Below the pieces are notes generated by a model that worked only from the letters and a program-made list of their open reading frames with translations, did not search any database and was not told the origin of the DNA. Both the position numbers and the translations under genes were made by a program. From Mycobacterium decipiens (lineage in GTDB: Bacteria; Actinomycetota; Actinomycetes; Mycobacteriales; Mycobacteriaceae): DNA of 64,000 bases. This document shows positions 8,623 through 16,938 of this stretch, one piece after another; position 1 is the stretch's first letter, and the number at the start of each line of letters is the position of its first letter. The DNA lies in NCBI RefSeq assembly GCF_963853665.1, contig NZ_OY970459.1, positions 1,364,001 to 1,428,000 of the forward strand. The letters are read 5' to 3'.

Positions 8623-9205
8623 TCATACGATCTCCTTGGCGCGCAGTTCGGCGAGTTCTTCCGCGGTCTTGCCGAGCAGCCCCGCATAGACGTCGTCGTT
8701 GTGCTGTCCCGGCCGTGCGGGCCCGCCGTTGCGGACATGGCCCGGGGATTCGGAGAGCACCGGCACGATCCCCGGTCCGAGCACGTTGCGACCGAAGCGT
8801 TCGTCGTAGTGCTCGACCAGCATGCCGCGCGCCCGCAGCTGCGGGTCGTTGACCACCTCGGCCACCGTGTTGATCGGCCCGGCGATCACCCCTGCTGTGG
8901 AAAGGGTTTTCGATGATCTCACCGGGCTGCCGCTCGGCAGCCCACGCGCCGATGATGTTGTCGAGTTCGTCCTGGCTGCGGCCGCGAGCAACATGGGTGG
9001 CGAACCGGTCGTCGGTGGCCAGCTCGGGGCGTCCCATCGCTTGACACAGCCGCGCGAACACGGTGTTCTGGTTGGCCGCGATCACCACCCAGGAACCGTC
9101 TGCGCTGCGGTAGATGTTGGACGGCGCGATACCTTCCAACCGGGTGCCCGACGGGCCGCAAACTACCCCGCCGACGTCGTAATCCGGAATCGTGGATTCC
9201 TGCAC
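8623..9205 (-). pseudogene. CaiB/BaiF-type CoA transferase, 5'-truncated and frameshifted
   Basis: The remains of a class III CoA transferase. The first readable part (QESTIPDYDVGG through ERQPGEIIE, 9205 to about 8911) corresponds to the middle of the family. After a four-A run on the minus strand (bases 8907-8910), where three would keep the frame, the rest (LSTAGVIAGPINTVAEVVNDPQLRARGM to the stop at 8623) continues in another frame. The first about 200 residues, with the catalytic Asp region, are missing: an in-frame TAG lies just upstream, next to an AT-rich segment. It heads the catabolic operon, so loss of this activation step may disable it or be covered by a paralogue. Confidence 0.85.
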
Positions 9206-9289
9206 CCCCGGGGAACTCTGCTATGAAACTAAAAGTGACACTACTTTTTCTTTTGATGGGGCACAAGGGCTGTCGCAGCGGCCAGGTGC

Positions 9290-10260
9290 TTAGTCGCGGA
9301 CACGCAGGACGACCTTTCCTCTGGCGCTCCGATTTTCCAGCGATGCGATGGCGGCGGCGGCCTGCTCGAGCGGGTAGACCACTGGCTCGGGCGGGGACAA
9401 CTTGCCCGACGCGAGCAGCTGCTCAAGTGCGGCCCACTGTTCGGTCAGCGCGCCGGGATGCGTCCCGGCCCAGGCGCCCCAGCCAACACCGACCACGTCA
9501 ATGTTGTTGAGTAACAGGCGGTTTACCTTCACCGTGGGGATCTCACCGCCGGTGAAGCCGATGACCAGTAGCCGTCCCCCGGGGCAAGCGAGCGCAGCGA
9601 ATCGGTGAACCGGTCACCGCCGACCGGGTCGACCACGATGTCGACGCCACGACCGTTGGTCAGCTCCTTGGCCGCGTTCTTGAAACCCTCGGCCAGCACC
9701 ACGTCAGTTGCCCCGGCAGTCGTTGCGATGTGCGCTTTCTCCTCGGTGCTGACCACGGCGATGACGCGGGACGCTCCGAGCACCGACGCCAATCGCAGTG
9801 CGGACGTGCCGATCCCACCGGCGGCCCCGTGCACCAGCACCGTCTCGCCTGCCTGCAATCGGCCGCGCACGGTCAGCGCGAAATACACGGTCAGGTCGTT
9901 GAACAGTACGCCGGCACCCGATTCGAAGCTCACGTTGTCCGGGAGCTTGAACGCCCGGTCGGGTGCCAGCATCGCGACCTCGGCCATGCCGCCGGTGAGC
10001 ATGGTCAGGCCGGCCACACGATCGCCGGGTTGCACATGGGCGTCAGTCGGCGCCGAACGAACCACCCCCGCGATCTCGGCGCCCAGTACGAACGGCGGCT
10101 CCGGCCGGTACTGGTAGAGGCCGCGGGTGAGCAGCGCGTCCGGGAAGGCCACCCCGGCGGCGTGCACCTCGACGACGACGCCGTCGCCGGCGGGTTCGTC
10201 GACGTCTGTCACCTCCACAGCGTCCGGACCATCCAGTCGAGTCACCCGTGCCGCGCGCAT
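9290..10260 (-). pseudogene. fadB4: Quinone oxidoreductase-like dehydrogenase FadB4, single-base frameshift
   Basis: Zinc-less medium-chain dehydrogenase/reductase matching FadB4 (Rv3141), an NADPH:quinone-reductase-like enzyme of about 323 residues. Residues 1 to about 225 are read from 10260 and include the Rossmann motif VHGAAGGIGTSALR and DIVVDPVGGDRF. At LRSLAPG the frame breaks; the C-terminal 80 residues (VNRLLLNNIDVVGVGWG to GKVVLRVRD) are encoded in a different frame down to 9290. The break is a five-C run on the plus strand (9576-9580); a sixth base there restores the family sequence GGRLLVIGFTGGEIP. It may be a true inactivating mutation or a homopolymer sequencing error. Confidence 0.85.
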
Positions 10261-10338
10261 GCCACCTCCGTTGTCAACTCCTGCCGCCTCAATCTAGCGC
10301 TTGAAACGTCTCCATCGGCTCGACGCTAGCCTCGTTCT

Positions 10339-11199
10339 ATGGACCCCTTTCCACTTGGCAGCTTTTCGGTCGCCCGCATCGGCTTCGGCGCGATGCAACT
10401 GCCCGGTCCCGGTGTCATGGGGCCACCGCGGGACCACGACGAGGCGCTGGCCGTGCTACGGCGGGCGGTCGAACTCGGCGTGAACCACATCGACACCGCC
10501 CAGTTCTACGGGCCGGACGTCGCCAACGAACTGATCCGGGAGGCGCTGTATCCGTACCCGGATAACCTGGCGTTGGTGAGCAAGGTCGGCGGGCGTCGCG
10601 ATGACGCCGGCGCCTGGCTGCCGCTGTCCGATCCCGCCGACTTGCGCAAAGACCTCGAGGCGAACCTGCGTACCCTCGGCGTCGACCAATTGGCTGCGGT
10701 CAATCTGCGACTGTTTGAGAGTGCAGCGCCGGATCGACTGTTCGACGATCAGCTTTCGGTCATGATCGCCGCCCGAGACGAAGGGCTGATTGGCGGCATC
10801 GGCCTCAGCGAGATCACCCGCGAGCACCTGTTGCGCGCACTAGAAGTTACTGAAATCGTCTGTGTACAAAACGCTTTTAACCTAGTCCATCGGGCTTCGA
10901 CCGCGGTGCTGGACGAATGCGGCGCGCGCGGCATTGCCTTTGTGCCATTTTTCCCGCTGGGAGCGGCGTTTACCGGACCGAACAATCCGGTGCTGGGCAA
11001 TGTGTTGGTCCAGCGCGAGGCGGAGCGACTCGGCCGCACCCCGGCACAGGTCGCCTTGGCGTGGACGCTGAGTGTGGCGCCCAATGTGTTGCTGATCCCA
11101 GGTACCTCGTCGGTGCGGCACCTCGAGGAGAACCTGGCCGCCGCCGACATCGAACTCGACGACGAGACCCGCCAGCAGCTGAACGCAGTCGCTGGATAA
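10339..11199 (+). CDS. Aldo/keto reductase
   Basis: A 286-residue NADPH-dependent aldo/keto reductase with a TIM-barrel fold. IGFGAMQLPG opens the first strand. D52 and Y57 (NHIDTAQFYGP) and K82 (LVSKVGG) form the catalytic core. The usual catalytic His position is occupied in VNLRLFE by Asn, as in the E. coli YdbC-like subgroup. IPGTSSVRHLEENLAA near the C-terminus binds the 2'-phosphate end of NADPH. It is divergent from fadB4 with 78 bases between starts. It is not at this place in M. tuberculosis as I recall, so it is an accessory gene. Substrate unknown. Confidence 0.92.
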   Translation: MDPFPLGSFSVARIGFGAMQLPGPGVMGPPRDHDEALAVLRRAVELGVNHIDTAQFYGPDVANELIREALYPYPDNLALVSKVGGRRDDAGAWLPLSDPADLRKDLEANLRTLGVDQLAAVNLRLFESAAPDRLFDDQLSVMIAARDEGLIGGIGLSEITREHLLRALEVTEIVCVQNAFNLVHRASTAVLDECGARGIAFVPFFPLGAAFTGPNNPVLGNVLVQREAERLGRTPAQVALAWTLSVAPNVLLIPGTSSVRHLEENLAAADIELDDETRQQLNAVAG

Positions 11200-11908
11200 T
11201 GCCGCCGGTCGTCGGTCCCCGCGACGGCGCGACATGGTGACCTTCCAGACCTAGGCGCCGACGGTCGAGGACAAGGCAGGTGTCGAAGTAGAAACTCGAG
11301 AGTTCGTGGAGCGACTCCCCGCGGTCGCGACCCATGTCCGTCTGTGGCGCTTTGCCGAGCCGCGACCTAGCCCTAGCGAACATAAAGGCGTGCGCATGGT
11401 AGTGGCACAGCGAGTTTTGGGAAGTGGCACCTCGCGCTCGGCTGGGCACCGTTGGGAGCCAGCTTTTTTGGATCGAGATGAGCTCATGACGAAGGAAGTC
11501 AAGCAGACACCACACGCGGTCGCGGAGGCGACTGGGCGTATGCCTGCTACGTCCGGGTGTTGCGGCGCCTGGGGCACTACCGTTGGTTTGCGCTCTATGT
11601 GAAGCCACGGGGTCACCAGGTTGGACCGAGCGCTGATCCGCGCGAGCCGTGGCCGGTTGTCGTCAACGGGTCCGACCATGGCGACGATGCTTCTCACGAC
11701 GACGGGCAGGGAAAACCGGTAAGCAGCTGGCCAAAGAATTTGCCCGAGCAGGACTGCCCCAAATCCCTTGCGGCGCATCGCTGTGGAGTTCGACAACGAC
11801 GAACTACGCTGACCATTCTCAAGAGTGCGCGAATGGCTACTGCGTGCACACTAGTTTCCGGCTGCTTGTGAGCTCGGAGCGGGCACGGGCGTCGAATGAA
11901 CCCGGCCG
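11200..11908. other. 709-base stretch without a convincing gene
   Basis: Open frames exist on both strands, but none has recognisable motifs, a good ribosome-binding site or mycobacterial codon bias. The segment has the look of decayed coding DNA: patches such as RRLGHYRWFALYVKPRGHQ in one plus frame do not continue. It separates the added aldo/keto reductase from the 3' end of fadE23. Confidence 0.5.
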
Positions 11909-13114
11909 CTATTTGAGTTCCGACGACGACAGGCCCAGTAGTCGGCGGGCGACCACCAGCTGCTGGATCTGCTGGGTGCCCTCGAAGATGTCCAGGATCT
12001 TGGAGTCGCGTGCCCACTTCTCCAGCAGTGATTGCTCGGAATATCCTGTGGTTCCTGCTAATTCGACGGTCTTGCAGGTAACGTCGCTGGCCATCCGGCC
12101 GGCCTTGGCCTTGCTCATCGAGGCTTCTTTGGAGTTGGGGATGCTGTTGTCGGCCTGCCAAGCCGCGCGCAGGGAGAGCAGGTAGCTGGCCTCCCAGTCG
12201 GCCTCCATCCGCAGGAACTCGGCGGCCGCAGCGCTCTGGGCGTGCGCGGGTTTGTCGTAGCAGATCTCGACCCCGGCGTTGGTGAGGATGGTGCGGATTT
12301 CCTCCAGCGCGGCGCGGCCGATCCCGACGGCCATCGCGGCAACGATCGGCCGGGTGTTGTCGAAGGTCTCCATTACCCCGGCAAAGCCTTTGCCGACTTC
12401 AATTTCCGGGTTCCCCAGCAGGTTGTCCTTGGGGATCCGGGCGTTGTCCAAGCGGATGACCGCGGTATCAGAACCCTTGATGCCAAGTTTGTGCTCGAGT
12501 CGTTCGACTGTTACACCGGGATGTTCCCGCGGCACGATGAACGACTTGATCGCCGGACGGCCCAGGGACTTGTCCAGCGTGGCCCACACCACGATGTGGG
12601 AGGCGCGCGAACCGGCAGTGACAAAGATCTTCTCGCCGTTGAGTACGTACTCGTCGCCGTCCAGGGTGGCGGTCGTCGACACGGCCGCCGAGTCCGACCC
12701 GAATTCAGGTTCGGTGATGGCCATCGCCGCCCACACTTTGCCCAGGCGCTGCAGCTGCTCGTCGGTGGCGACCCCGGAGATGGCCGCGTTGCCCAGGCCC
12801 TGATAGGGCAGTGACAACATCATCGCGACATCGCCCCAGCTGGCTTCCATGGTCTGCACCAGCGCGGCCATGTTGGGGCCGTTGTGGTTTTCGTCCTTGC
12901 GTTCACTCTCGCCCCGGAATGCTTCGGTGCCAGCGAAATTGAACGATTCGGCAGCACCTTCGAACAGATTGATCAGGGTGTCGAGTTCTACCGGATAGGC
13001 GTGTTCCTTGAGGTCGTATTTGCGGGCGATCGGCCGCATCATCTCAGCGGCACCCTGATGTGTCTTGACGATCACCGCTTGTAGCTTGCGCGGTAGCTCC
13101 AGATTGATTGCCAT
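11909..13114 (-). CDS. fadE23: Acyl-CoA dehydrogenase FadE23
   Basis: A 401-residue acyl-CoA dehydrogenase, the same length as M. tuberculosis FadE23. Landmarks: AAMAITEPEFGSDSAA (FAD/substrate segment), TAGSRASHIVVWATLDKS, ELAGTTGYSEQSLLEKWARD and the C-terminal ILDIFEGTQQIQQLVVARRLLG, in which the Glu of FEGTQQ is at the usual catalytic or adjacent position. It is the second gene after fadE24, with 29 bases between them. Such pairs in mycobacteria often form heteromeric dehydrogenases, so FadE23-FadE24 may act as an alpha2beta2 enzyme (inference). Confidence 0.95.
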   Translation of the reverse strand: MAINLELPRKLQAVIVKTHQGAAEMMRPIARKYDLKEHAYPVELDTLINLFEGAAESFNFAGTEAFRGESERKDENHNGPNMAALVQTMEASWGDVAMMLSLPYQGLGNAAISGVATDEQLQRLGKVWAAMAITEPEFGSDSAAVSTTATLDGDEYVLNGEKIFVTAGSRASHIVVWATLDKSLGRPAIKSFIVPREHPGVTVERLEHKLGIKGSDTAVIRLDNARIPKDNLLGNPEIEVGKGFAGVMETFDNTRPIVAAMAVGIGRAALEEIRTILTNAGVEICYDKPAHAQSAAAAEFLRMEADWEASYLLSLRAAWQADNSIPNSKEASMSKAKAGRMASDVTCKTVELAGTTGYSEQSLLEKWARDSKILDIFEGTQQIQQLVVARRLLGLSSSELK

Positions 13115-13143
13115 GATTGATCTTTCGCTTGGAGAAGTGCTGA

Positions 13144-14553
13144 CTAGATGACGACAACGCCCTCGGCGACGCCGATGACCCGCAGATCGCGGTACCAGCG
13201 CTCGACCGGGTGCTCCTTGGTGTAGCCGTGGCCGCCAAGCAGCTGCACGCCGTCCAGGCCGATTTGCATGCCCTTGTCGGAGCCGAGCCGCTTGGCCAGT
13301 GCTGCTTCACGTGCGAATGGAAGACCCTGTTCGGCGCGGGATGCGCCACGCCAGGTGATCAGCCGCAGCCCGTCCAACTCGATGGCGATGTTGGCGCACA
13401 TGAACGCCACGGCTTGACGGCGGGCGATGGGCTCGCCAAAGGCCTCGCGTTGTTTGACATACGGCACGACGTAGTCGAGCACCGCGTGGGAGGTGCCGAC
13501 CGCCAGCGCCGCCCAGCCCAGCCGGGACAGCGCGATGGCCTCCGAATAGGCGGTGTCGTAGTCGTTGTCGGGGGCATCCTCTTCCCCCAGCCGGGCATGT
13601 AGCGGCACCGACACATTGGAGAGCTCGACTTGGCCCAAGGCTGCGGCGCGAATCCCCATGCTCGGGTCGGCCCTGACGGTGAGGCCGGGGGCGGATGACT
13701 CGACAATGAACAGCGTCGGCTTGCCGGCGAGCTGCGCGCCGACGATGAACAGCTCGGCGTCGGCGGCCGCCGGGACCAGCGACTTCACGCCGTTAATCCG
13801 GTAACCCGACGGAGTACGCACCGCGGTGGTCTTCAGCCGGGTGGGGTCGAACAACGGCTGCGGCTCGGCGATGGCGACGCAGGCCTGCGGAACGTTGTCG
13901 CCGGCGAACTCCTTGAGATAGGCGGCCTGCTGGTCGGCGCTACCCCAATGGGTAAGCGCCGACGCCACCCCGCCGGGCGCCAGTATCGGCAGTGCCAGCC
14001 CCATGTCGCCGTAGGCCAGTGCCTCGGCCACCAGCACGTTGGTCACGCTGGAGCGGTGTTCGGCGATGCCGTCGAAGTCCTCGGGGATGTTGATCGCGGT
14101 AATGCCCAGTTCGGCGGCCTTGGCGATCAAATCGGACGGGTAGGCCGCGGCTTCGTCGGCGTCGTGTGCGGCGGGCCGCAGTATCTCTTCGGCGAACTCG
14201 TCAACGGTCTCGACGATCAGCTTCTGGTCGTCGTCGGGCGTCAGATCGAAGTAGTCCCGGCCGCTGGACTTGAGCCGGGTTGGTCCGCCACGCAGGCTCT
14301 GGACCCGTTTGAACTGACGAGTTGCGGCGCCGGCGGTGGAAAACATCGTCTTCGCCCCGTAGCGCAGGGACCGGTTCAGCGGATCGCGCAGGTGGTATTT
14401 GTCCAGGAACTCCTGGCCGACGATCGGGGTGAGCAGCGCCAGTGCGACGTCGATGCCGGTCCGCTTGTGCGGCTGCAGCCCGACCCCGGTCTTGCGGCCG
14501 CGTCGCTTGGTGCGCGGGCCGGAGGGTTCTGTGGCAGAGGTGGTGTTGGTCAT
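13144..14553 (-). CDS. fadE24: Acyl-CoA dehydrogenase FadE24
   Basis: A 469-residue acyl-CoA dehydrogenase with a family-atypical basic N-terminus (TKRRGRKTGVGLQPHKRTG) and then the usual fold: FDLTPDDDQKLIVETVDEFAEEIL, ACVAIAEPQPLFDPTRLKTTA in place of the standard TEPxxGSD loop, and VQLLGGHGYTKEHPVERWYRDLRVIGVAEG at the end. Lack of the normal TEPxxGSD loop here and its presence in FadE23 supports a two-subunit enzyme. The product ends shortly after the last helix. A perfect palindrome lies 38 bases upstream of its ATG and probably controls both genes. Confidence 0.95.
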   Translation of the reverse strand: MTNTTSATEPSGPRTKRRGRKTGVGLQPHKRTGIDVALALLTPIVGQEFLDKYHLRDPLNRSLRYGAKTMFSTAGAATRQFKRVQSLRGGPTRLKSSGRDYFDLTPDDDQKLIVETVDEFAEEILRPAAHDADEAAAYPSDLIAKAAELGITAINIPEDFDGIAEHRSSVTNVLVAEALAYGDMGLALPILAPGGVASALTHWGSADQQAAYLKEFAGDNVPQACVAIAEPQPLFDPTRLKTTAVRTPSGYRINGVKSLVPAAADAELFIVGAQLAGKPTLFIVESSAPGLTVRADPSMGIRAAALGQVELSNVSVPLHARLGEEDAPDNDYDTAYSEAIALSRLGWAALAVGTSHAVLDYVVPYVKQREAFGEPIARRQAVAFMCANIAIELDGLRLITWRGASRAEQGLPFAREAALAKRLGSDKGMQIGLDGVQLLGGHGYTKEHPVERWYRDLRVIGVAEGVVVI

Positions 14554-14590
14554 GTCGGCAGCCTCGGTCGTTGGGGCGATGCGGGTGATC

Positions 14591-14614
14591 CTATCTTACT
14601 CCGGAGTAAGATAG
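14591..14614. promoter_or_regulatory. Perfect 24-bp palindrome upstream of fadE24 (probable operator)
   Basis: Half-site CTATCTTACTCC is followed directly by its exact reverse complement with no spacer. It lies between the fadE24 ATG (14553) and the 3' end of pflA (14632), the position of a promoter-overlapping repressor site. TetR-type regulators of fatty-acid genes use sites of this size. The regulator is not identifiable from the window. Confidence 0.8.
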
Positions 14615-14631
14615 GGCGCTTGTTAATTTGT

Positions 14632-15720
14632 TCACATCCGGGACAGGTTGGTCAACAAGGGCAGCCGTCGGCGTCCCCAGTGTCCGGCCGGTCCGTCGAA
14701 GACACCAGACAACCGACAGCCGCATGCCTGGCAGCGCCCGTCCCCGGTGAGGGCGTAGTAGCGCATCGCGTACCAGTCGCGAACGACCACCGTGGTCCCG
14801 CATCCTGGGCACAACGTGCTGCCGCCCTCGGCATCGTGAACGTTTCCGGTGTAGACGAAGTGCAGGCCTTCACCAATGCCGATATGGCGGGCGCGCGTCA
14901 GCGTCGCGGGCGGTGTAGGCGGCGTGTCCGTCATCTTGTAGTCGGGATGGAACGCGGTGAAATGCACCGGCACGTCGACGCCAAGGTTTTCGCGGATCCA
15001 TCTGCATTCGGCGGCGACTTCCGCGTCGCTGTCATTGCGTCCGGGAATCAGCAGGGTGGTGATCTCCAACCACACATTCGTCTGGTGCCGCAGGTAGGTC
15101 AGGGTATCCAAGACGTTGCGCAGGTGACCAACGCAAACCTTGCGGTAAAAGTCTTCGGTGAATGCCTTCAGGTCGACGTTGGCGGCATCGACGTGTCGGT
15201 AGAACTCCGCGCGGGGCTCGGGACACATGTACCCGGCGGTCACCGCGACGGATTTGATGCCCCGGTCGTGGCAGACGTCGGCGACGTCGGCGGCGTACTC
15301 CCAGAAGATGGTCGGGTCGTTGTAGGTGAATGCCACGCTGCGACAACCCAATTCGTCAGCGGTTTGTGCGATGTCCGCGGGCGTGGCTCGGCGGGCAAGG
15401 GTGTCGATCTCGCGGGACTTCGAGATGTCCCAGTTCTGACAAAAGCGGCATGCCAGGTTGCACCCGGCGGTGCCGAAGGATAGCGTCGCCGAACCGGGCA
15501 AGAAGTGGTTGAGCGGCTTTTTCTCGATCGGATCGACACAGAACCCGCTAGAGCGTCCGTAACTGGTGAGCTTCACCTGACCGTCAAACCTGCCGCGGAC
15601 AAAGCACAGGCCACGCTGGCCCTCGTGCAGCTTGCACGCGCGCGGACATACGTCGCACTGGATCCGGTCGTCTTCGAGTCGGTGCCAGTGTTTCGTCGCG
15701 ATGGTGAATGGGTCGCTCAT
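14632..15720 (-). CDS. pflA: Radical SAM protein annotated as pyruvate formate-lyase-activating-like PflA
   Basis: A 362-residue radical SAM enzyme. The [4Fe-4S]-binding cysteines are C87, C91 and C94 in GCNLACRFCQNWD. An N-terminal CDVCPRACKL and a C-terminal pair of CxxC motifs (CPGCGT and CQACGC) add possible zinc or cluster sites. The architecture is that of the AmrS/AmmeMemoRadiSam radical SAM group rather than of true formate-lyase activase, and no pyruvate formate-lyase gene is nearby. The role is therefore unknown in spite of the name. It lies 21 bases after hisN on the same strand. Length equals that of Rv3138. Confidence 0.92.
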   Translation of the reverse strand: MSDPFTIATKHWHRLEDDRIQCDVCPRACKLHEGQRGLCFVRGRFDGQVKLTSYGRSSGFCVDPIEKKPLNHFLPGSATLSFGTAGCNLACRFCQNWDISKSREIDTLARRATPADIAQTADELGCRSVAFTYNDPTIFWEYAADVADVCHDRGIKSVAVTAGYMCPEPRAEFYRHVDAANVDLKAFTEDFYRKVCVGHLRNVLDTLTYLRHQTNVWLEITTLLIPGRNDSDAEVAAECRWIRENLGVDVPVHFTAFHPDYKMTDTPPTPPATLTRARHIGIGEGLHFVYTGNVHDAEGGSTLCPGCGTTVVVRDWYAMRYYALTGDGRCQACGCRLSGVFDGPAGHWGRRRLPLLTNLSRM

Positions 15721-15741
15721 GGCGCGCTCTTGAGCGCCAGG

Positions 15742-16530
15742 TTACCCGGCATTGAGCCGGATCAGCACCTCTTCGTGCAGCAGGCCGTTGGTTGCTACGG
15801 CGTTGCCACCGTGCGGTCCGGTGGTGCCGTCCAGGCTGGTCATCCGCCCGCCCGCTTCACGCACCAGGATGTCCAGCGCCGCCAGATCCCATACCGACAC
15901 CTCCGGCTCGGTGGCAACATCGACGGCGCCCTCGGCCACCAGGCAGTACGACAGGAAGTCGCCGTAGGCACGCACCCGCCAGACGGTATCGGTCAACTCG
16001 ATGAAACGTTCGCGCAGACCGAGCTGCGCCCACCCCGACAGACTGGAGAACGACAAGCTCGCCGAATTCAGCTCTGCCACAGAGGAAACCGACAGCCGTC
16101 GGGGCCGCGCGCCGTCGACCGAGGCGAACGCGCCCCGTCCGCGCGCCGCCCACCACCGTCGTTGCAACGCCGGTGCACTCACCACACCGACCGAGGGGAC
16201 ACCATCTTCAAGCAGCGCGATCAAACTGGCCCATACCGGCACCCCGCGGACAAAGTTCTTGGTGCCGTCGATCGGGTCGACGATCCACTGCCGTCCAGTG
16301 AAGGTCGTCGATCCGCCGAACTCTTCCCCCACGACGCTGTCGCCGGGCCGGTCGCGCGCCAATGCCTCGCGCACGTCGGATTCGACCGCCCGATCGGCGT
16401 CGGTCACCGGGGTCAGATCCGGTTTGGTGTCGATGCGCAGGTCGAGCGCCCCGAACCGGGCCCGAGTCAGCACGTCCGCACGGTCGGCCAGCGCCAGCGC
16501 GAGGATCAGATCGTCGTCGTTCATATGCAC
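15742..16530 (-). CDS. hisN: Inositol-monophosphatase-family histidinol-phosphate phosphatase
   Basis: A metal-dependent phosphatase of the IMPase superfamily, orthologue of Rv3137, which is known to act as histidinol-phosphate phosphatase in histidine synthesis (older name impC). Metal-binding motifs are visible: VVGEEFGG near residue 69, [12 protein letters not shown] near residue 83 (Asp85, Asp88) and [16 protein letters not shown] in the C-terminal part. Two starts are possible six bases apart: GTG at 16530 and ATG at 16524. GAGGAA upstream, at the end of the dispersed repeat, suits the GTG better. It probably forms an operon with pflA. Confidence 0.94.
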   Translation of the reverse strand: MHMNDDDLILALALADRADVLTRARFGALDLRIDTKPDLTPVTDADRAVESDVREALARDRPGDSVVGEEFGGSTTFTGRQWIVDPIDGTKNFVRGVPVWASLIALLEDGVPSVGVVSAPALQRRWWAARGRGAFASVDGARPRRLSVSSVAELNSASLSFSSLSGWAQLGLRERFIELTDTVWRVRAYGDFLSYCLVAEGAVDVATEPEVSVWDLAALDILVREAGGRMTSLDGTTGPHGGNAVATNGLLHEEVLIRLNAG

Positions 16531-16540
16531 CGCTGTTCCT

Positions 16541-16565
16541 CATCGCTTCGCTCTGCATCGTCGCC
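16541..16565 (-). repeat. Short dispersed mycobacterial repeat, copy B
   Basis: Differs at a single base from copy A at 8592-8616. On the minus strand the core GATGCAGAGCGAAGCGATGA runs into the GAGGAA that acts as ribosome-binding site of hisN, so the repeat contributes the translation signal. Confidence 0.7.
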
Positions 16566-16600
16566 GGTGCGGCTCATGCCAGCAGTCCTACCATGGCCGG

Positions 16601-16930
16601 ATGGGATGGGAATTTGGCGTGCTGCTCATACTGGTCGCGGTCCTGGCGGTACTTCTTGCTCAGCGGCTTATCCCGCGCGGTCCGCGCAAAGATCTGGCGA
16701 GCGGCACGCTATTGGTCACCGGGGTCAGCCCACGACCGGACGCCGACGGCGAGCAGTATGTCACCATCGCCGGGATCATCAACGGGCCCACGGTCAATGA
16801 GCACGCCGTGTATCAACGCATGGCCGTCGACGTCGACCAATGGCCCACCGTCGGCCAAATACTTCCGGTGGTGTATTCGCCGAAGAATCCGGACAACTGG
16901 AGGTTCGCACCGACCGAGCCGACTGGTTAG
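16601..16930 (+). CDS. Small membrane-anchored hypothetical protein (Rv3136A-like)
   Basis: A 109-residue protein that begins at the ATG at 16601. The N-terminal segment FGVLLILVAVLAVLLAQRL is one transmembrane helix, followed by a soluble domain of about 80 residues with YVTIAGIINGPTVNEHAVYQRMAVDVDQWPTVGQILPVVYSPKNPDNW. This resembles small mycobacterial proteins of unknown function in which a beta domain faces one side of the membrane. The frame is open far upstream, but that part overlaps hisN antisense. It ends 8 bases before the convergent PPE51 gene. Confidence 0.85.
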   Translation: MGWEFGVLLILVAVLAVLLAQRLIPRGPRKDLASGTLLVTGVSPRPDADGEQYVTIAGIINGPTVNEHAVYQRMAVDVDQWPTVGQILPVVYSPKNPDNWRFAPTEPTG

Positions 16931-16938
16931 GGCCCGTG

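Noticed and set aside
13948..15483. 511-codon plus-strand frame opposite fadE24 and pflA
   Set aside because: It spans two well-supported genes and an operator on the other strand and has no motifs.
14632..15720. True pyruvate formate-lyase-activating enzyme
   Set aside because: Domain pattern fits the AmrS-type radical SAM group, and no pyruvate formate-lyase is encoded nearby; only the traditional symbol is kept.
15505..16800. 431-codon plus-strand frame opposite pflA and hisN
   Set aside because: Antisense shadow; no homology-like features.
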